Origin: an uncultured Sunxiuqinia sp.
Lineage (GTDB): Bacteria; Bacteroidota; Bacteroidia; Bacteroidales; Prolixibacteraceae
Reading direction: 5' to 3'
Length of the DNA: 64,000 nt
Assembly: GCF_947495665.1 (NCBI RefSeq)
Contig: NZ_CANLZV010000005.1
Coordinates: 248,001-312,000, forward strand
Below are positions 61,143-64,000 of the stretch, piece by piece. Each line of letters opens with the position of its first letter. The stretch's first letter is position 1. The position numbers and the translations under genes are program-made. A model generated the notes under the pieces. That model searched no databases and had not been told where the DNA came from. It saw only the letters and a list, made by a program, of their open reading frames with translations.

Positions 61143-61337
61143 GGAAAATAGTCCTTAATTGGACTGGGCTGTTGAAAAGTAATCGGCTACTGTGTGGAGT
61201 TCTCCTCTTTTAGCGAACAACTACCTGAGGGCCTATTGCCCCGACAAATTGATCAAGGCTTTTGAAGAGAGAGCAGATTTGCCATGCCGTGGCGTTTGAG
61301 TTTCGGACAGATGATTGCAAGTCCTGGCATTTCAGCT

Positions 61338-61345
61338 TATCTTTA
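61338..61345 (+). promoter_or_regulatory. Likely -7 box of the sirtuin gene
   Basis: TATCTTTA, one mismatch to consensus, 22 bases before the ATG at 61367; excludes the in-frame start at 61262. Confidence 0.4.
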
Positions 61346-61366
61346 AAAACAAAAAAACGCAGCGGA

Positions 61367-62062
61367 ATGAAAAAGAAATTGGTGGTTCTCACAGGGGCAG
61401 GAATGAGTCAGGAGAGTGGTATTCGTACTTTTCGGGATATGGGTGGACTGTGGGAAGAATATGATATTAGCGAGGTGGCCACACCCGAGGCTTGGGAGCG
61501 GAATCCGGAGCTGGTCATGCAATTTTACAACGACCGGCGCAAGCAGCTTTATGAGTGTAGCCCCAATGCCGGGCACCTTGGCCTAGCCGAGTTGGAGCAG
61601 GATTTTGATGTGCAAATTATCACGCAGAATGTGGATGACCTGCACGAACGGGCCGGAAGTTCCAAGGTGCTTCACTTGCATGGCGAATTGAAAAAAGTAC
61701 GCAGCACCCGGTATCCCGATTTAATTTACGAACTGGATGGTTGGGAACTCAAATTTGGCGATTTGTGTGAGAAAGGACACCAGCTCCGTCCACACATTGT
61801 TTGGTTTGGCGAGGAAGTTCCGGCGATGGAGCAAGCTGTTCCCATGGTTGAGCAAGCCGATATTTTTGTGGTGGTAGGAACCTCGCTCAATGTTTATCCG
61901 GCAGCAGGACTCATGCATTATACCCACAAGGATACCCCGGTGTTTGTGGTTGATCCGGAGCGTCCTCCGGTTAGCATGAAGAAGGTGCAATTCATCGAAG
62001 AAAAGGCGGGGCTGGGCGTTCGCCTGTTGCATGAAAGGCTGCAGAATTTTCGAAATTTCTAG
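61367..62062 (+). CDS. Sirtuin NAD-dependent protein deacylase (class III-like)
   Basis: Removes acyl groups from protein lysines using NAD. 231 aa. NAD motif GAGMSQESGIRTFR (10-23), QNVDDLHERAG (87-97), catalytic His105 in HLHGELKK, and FGEEVP. Tyr54 and Arg57 (FYNDRRK) are the SIRT5/CobB-type pair that reads succinyl/malonyl lysine. The four zinc Cys of most sirtuins are missing: only one Cys (134) lies in the region where they should be. The same lack is known in some Bacteroidota homologs. Start chosen over upstream codons by the promoter box. Confidence 0.9.
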   Translation: MKKKLVVLTGAGMSQESGIRTFRDMGGLWEEYDISEVATPEAWERNPELVMQFYNDRRKQLYECSPNAGHLGLAELEQDFDVQIITQNVDDLHERAGSSKVLHLHGELKKVRSTRYPDLIYELDGWELKFGDLCEKGHQLRPHIVWFGEEVPAMEQAVPMVEQADIFVVVGTSLNVYPAAGLMHYTHKDTPVFVVDPERPPVSMKKVQFIEEKAGLGVRLLHERLQNFRNF

Positions 62063-62230
62063 TGGTTTGCATGCTTAACCCCGTTTAACAATTCCTGCTG
62101 CTTCCCCGAACACTTTTCGATTTTTAAAATAAAAGATCAATTTTTTCAAAAAAAGTGAAACGATTGCAGGGAACGGGAGTCTTATTGAAAGCCAGAAAAC
62201 AAATACAAACCATTTGAAAGAACCTGAACA

Positions 62231-64000
62231 ATGCTCAGAAAACTAATTTTCCTGTTGCTTGTATGTGCCTGTACCGTTGGTTCGATGCACGCCCGGAATG
62301 ATAAGGAGAAACTTAACCGGAAAACCTTAAGTGGTCACGTTGTGGATGCCAGCAGTGGTGAAAGCCTGATTGGTGCATCAGTTATGATTCAGGAGCTTGG
62401 GATGGGTACTGTCAGCAATAGCTATGGGTTTTATTCACTGGCTGTTGCCCCCGGAACTTATACGCTGGTATGCAGTTATATCGGTTACGAAGACTTGGTG
62501 CAACAGCTTGTATTGAAGGAAGATCAGCGACTGGAAATCGGTTTGACCCCGGAGTCGGAAGAACTGAAGGAGATTCAGGTGTTTGGCGAACGAAAAGATC
62601 AAAACATCACCCGGGTGGAAATGGGGGTGGAGCGGCTGCAAACGAAAACCATAAAATCCATTCCAGCGTTGATGGGGGAGGTGGATTTAATTAAAGCGAT
62701 TCAGCTTTTGCCGGGCGTGCATTCGACGGCTGAAGGTGGTTCGGGCTTTAGTGTGCGTGGCGGAAGCCCTGACCAGAACCTGATTTTGCTGGATGAAGCA
62801 ACGGTTTACAATGCCTCTCACCTGATGGGCTTCTTTTCAGTATTTAACAACGATGCGGTCAAGGACCTCAAACTATACAAGGGAGATGTGCCTGCCCAAT
62901 ACGGGGGACGCCTTTCATCGCTGCTTGATGTGCGGATGAAGGATGGGAACTCCAAAACGTTTGCGGGAGCAGGTGGCATTGGCACCATTTCGAGCCGACT
63001 GACGCTGGAAGGCCCGCTTAAAGAGGACCAAACAACCGTGCTTTTATCGGGACGCCGAACTTACCTGGATCTGTTTTTGCCGCTCTCGTCGGATGAGGAT
63101 GTAAAAAACAGCCGGCTCTATTTTTACGATGCCAGCCTGAAACTTTCGCATCGCTTCAACGAAAATAATCGCTTATATGTGAGTTCCTACCTCGGACGCG
63201 ATATCATGAAAAGCAATTTCTTCAGGATGGGGTTTGGAAATAAAACTTTGACTACGCGTTGGAATCATATCTTTTCCAACAAACTGTTTATGAACTTAAC
63301 GGCGGTCTGGAGTCGCTACGACTATGAATTGGGAACCGATGAAGAAGACCCGGAATCATGGCTTTGGGAATCAGACCTGGAAGATCTGGGCATAAAGGTG
63401 GATTTTGGCTATTACATCACCCCGCGGCATTCGCTGAAATTTGGATTGCAGAGTTTTCACCATGCCTTTAATCCGGGAATGGCGATGGGGATTGGCGAGC
63501 AATCGATCTTTGGTGAGTACCAAGTGGGTGAAAATTATGCCTTGGAGCACGCCGGCTACCTTTCGCACCAGCACCATATTGGCGAGAAACTGGTGTTGAA
63601 GTACGGGCTAAGGCTATCCCTTTTTCAGAATATTGGCGAAGGGACTGTTTATGAGTATGGTGAAAATTATGAACCAGTTGATTCGACCAGCTACGCATCG
63701 GGCGAAGTCTACCAAAACTACTGGGGAATGGAGCCGCGCTTTGGCGTAAACTACCTTCTGGCCCCGGATTGGTCACTGAAATTCAACTACAACCGCTCAC
63801 GCCAAACCATTCAGCAGGCTTCCAATACGGCGGCAGGCAGTCCGCTTGATATCTGGTTTCCGGCCAGCCCCAATGTGAAACCGCAGCTTGCCGACCAATT
63901 TGCGCTGGGAGTGTTTCACAACCTTCAGCAGAACCGTTATCAGCTTTCCATGGAAGCCTATTACAAGGATATGAAGAATACGGTTGATTTTGCGGATCAT
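62231..64000 (+). CDS. TonB-dependent receptor with carboxypeptidase-regulatory domain, 3' end cut by window
   Basis: A 590-codon open frame that leaves the window without a stop. ATG at 62231: signal peptide MLRKLIFLLLVCACTVGSMHA, CarboxypepD_reg-like domain (LSGHVVDASSGESLIGASVMIQE ... SNSYGFYSLAVAPGTYTLVCSYIGY), plug (IKAIQLLPGVHSTAEGGSGFSVRGGSPDQNLILLDEATVYN, QYGGRLSSLLDVRMKDG) and the first barrel strands (TTVLLSGRRTYLDLFLP). The class resembles the receptor at 24.3 kb but is not a close copy. No SusD seen within the window. Confidence 0.9.
   Translation, partial: MLRKLIFLLLVCACTVGSMHARNDKEKLNRKTLSGHVVDASSGESLIGASVMIQELGMGTVSNSYGFYSLAVAPGTYTLVCSYIGYEDLVQQLVLKEDQRLEIGLTPESEELKEIQVFGERKDQNITRVEMGVERLQTKTIKSIPALMGEVDLIKAIQLLPGVHSTAEGGSGFSVRGGSPDQNLILLDEATVYNASHLMGFFSVFNNDAVKDLKLYKGDVPAQYGGRLSSLLDVRMKDGNSKTFAGAGGIGTISSRLTLEGPLKEDQTTVLLSGRRTYLDLFLPLSSDEDVKNSRLYFYDASLKLSHRFNENNRLYVSSYLGRDIMKSNFFRMGFGNKTLTTRWNHIFSNKLFMNLTAVWSRYDYELGTDEEDPESWLWESDLEDLGIKVDFGYYITPRHSLKFGLQSFHHAFNPGMAMGIGEQSIFGEYQVGENYALEHAGYLSHQHHIGEKLVLKYGLRLSLFQNIGEGTVYEYGENYEPVDSTSYASGEVYQNYWGMEPRFGVNYLLAPDWSLKFNYNRSRQTIQQASNTAAGSPLDIWFPASPNVKPQLADQFALGVFHNLQQNRYQLSMEAYYKDMKNTVDFADH

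Overview
The window reads as chromosome of a Bacteroidota bacterium, probably a Bacteroidales/Marinilabiliales-type marine or gut-associated polysaccharide degrader. The evidence is a secreted zincin with a type IX secretion sorting domain, TonB-dependent receptors with carboxypeptidase-regulatory domains, an ECF sigma/FecR pair with a DUF4974-like tail, HU-CCDC81/SPOR and DUF2797 proteins, a DAHP synthase-chorismate mutase fusion, a formylglycine-type sulfatase and several glycoside hydrolases. Many genes are preceded by the Bacteroidota -7 box TAnnTTTG. I found no insertion sequence, prophage, CRISPR array or rRNA. The base composition is fairly even, so this looks like core chromosome with a few accessory loci.

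Layout. 1-7.5 kb: end of hemD, rnpA, a reverse-strand tyrA/aroF-pheA aromatic operon behind a leader-peptide attenuator, a T9SS metallopeptidase, and a GH32 fructanase. 7.5-13 kb: rnr, a TetR regulator, and the reverse operon rbfA-methyltransferase-FtsX/LolC permease. 13-16 kb: trpB2 behind a Trp leader peptide and attenuator, divergent from trpS. 16-24 kb: HU/SPOR protein, galE, an RluA-type pseudouridine synthase, sulfatase, rfbB, and the reverse operon dtd-mazG-deoC. 24-27.7 kb: TonB receptor and lipoate ligase. 27.7-35 kb: a reverse five-gene ECF sigma/FecR operon whose targets are not SusC/SusD but an STN-retropepsin-PDZ protein, an STN/carboxypeptidase-regulatory protein and a large MG2-like/plug-like protein. 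35-48 kb: small barrel protein, tRNA-Leu(CAA), small alarmone synthetase, lone receiver protein, dCMP deaminase, CtpA-type protease, a second ECF sigma locus with two outer-membrane proteins, pepE, AspT-like transporter, HAD hydrolase, DUF2797 protein, ilvE. 48-57.6 kb: alpha-L-fucosidase, GH2 beta-galactosidase, PPSR-type regulator, FHS sugar transporter, ROK kinase. 57.6-64 kb: reverse operon dnaG-PNPOx-SDR, sirtuin, and the first part of another TonB receptor that runs off the window.

The strongest non-routine signals are regulatory. (i) A 22-codon leader peptide with eight aromatic residues in twelve positions lies upstream of tyrA, followed by a perfect terminator hairpin and a competing antiterminator pairing. 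(ii) A 29-codon leader with a Trp-His-Trp triplet and a 12-bp terminator precedes the stand-alone trpB2. (iii) Two copies of an ECF-type promoter (TGTAAC-N16/17-CGTCCTA) lie in front of the second ECF sigma gene and in front of its neighbouring outer-membrane protein gene. (iv) The FecR-controlled operon without SusC/D looks like a cell-surface proteolysis or signalling module worth study.

Where a frame is open upstream of the likely start, I chose the start from homologous N-termini, promoter position, signal peptides or neighbour spacing, and give the reason. Function calls rest on recognised motifs read by eye; no database search was run.
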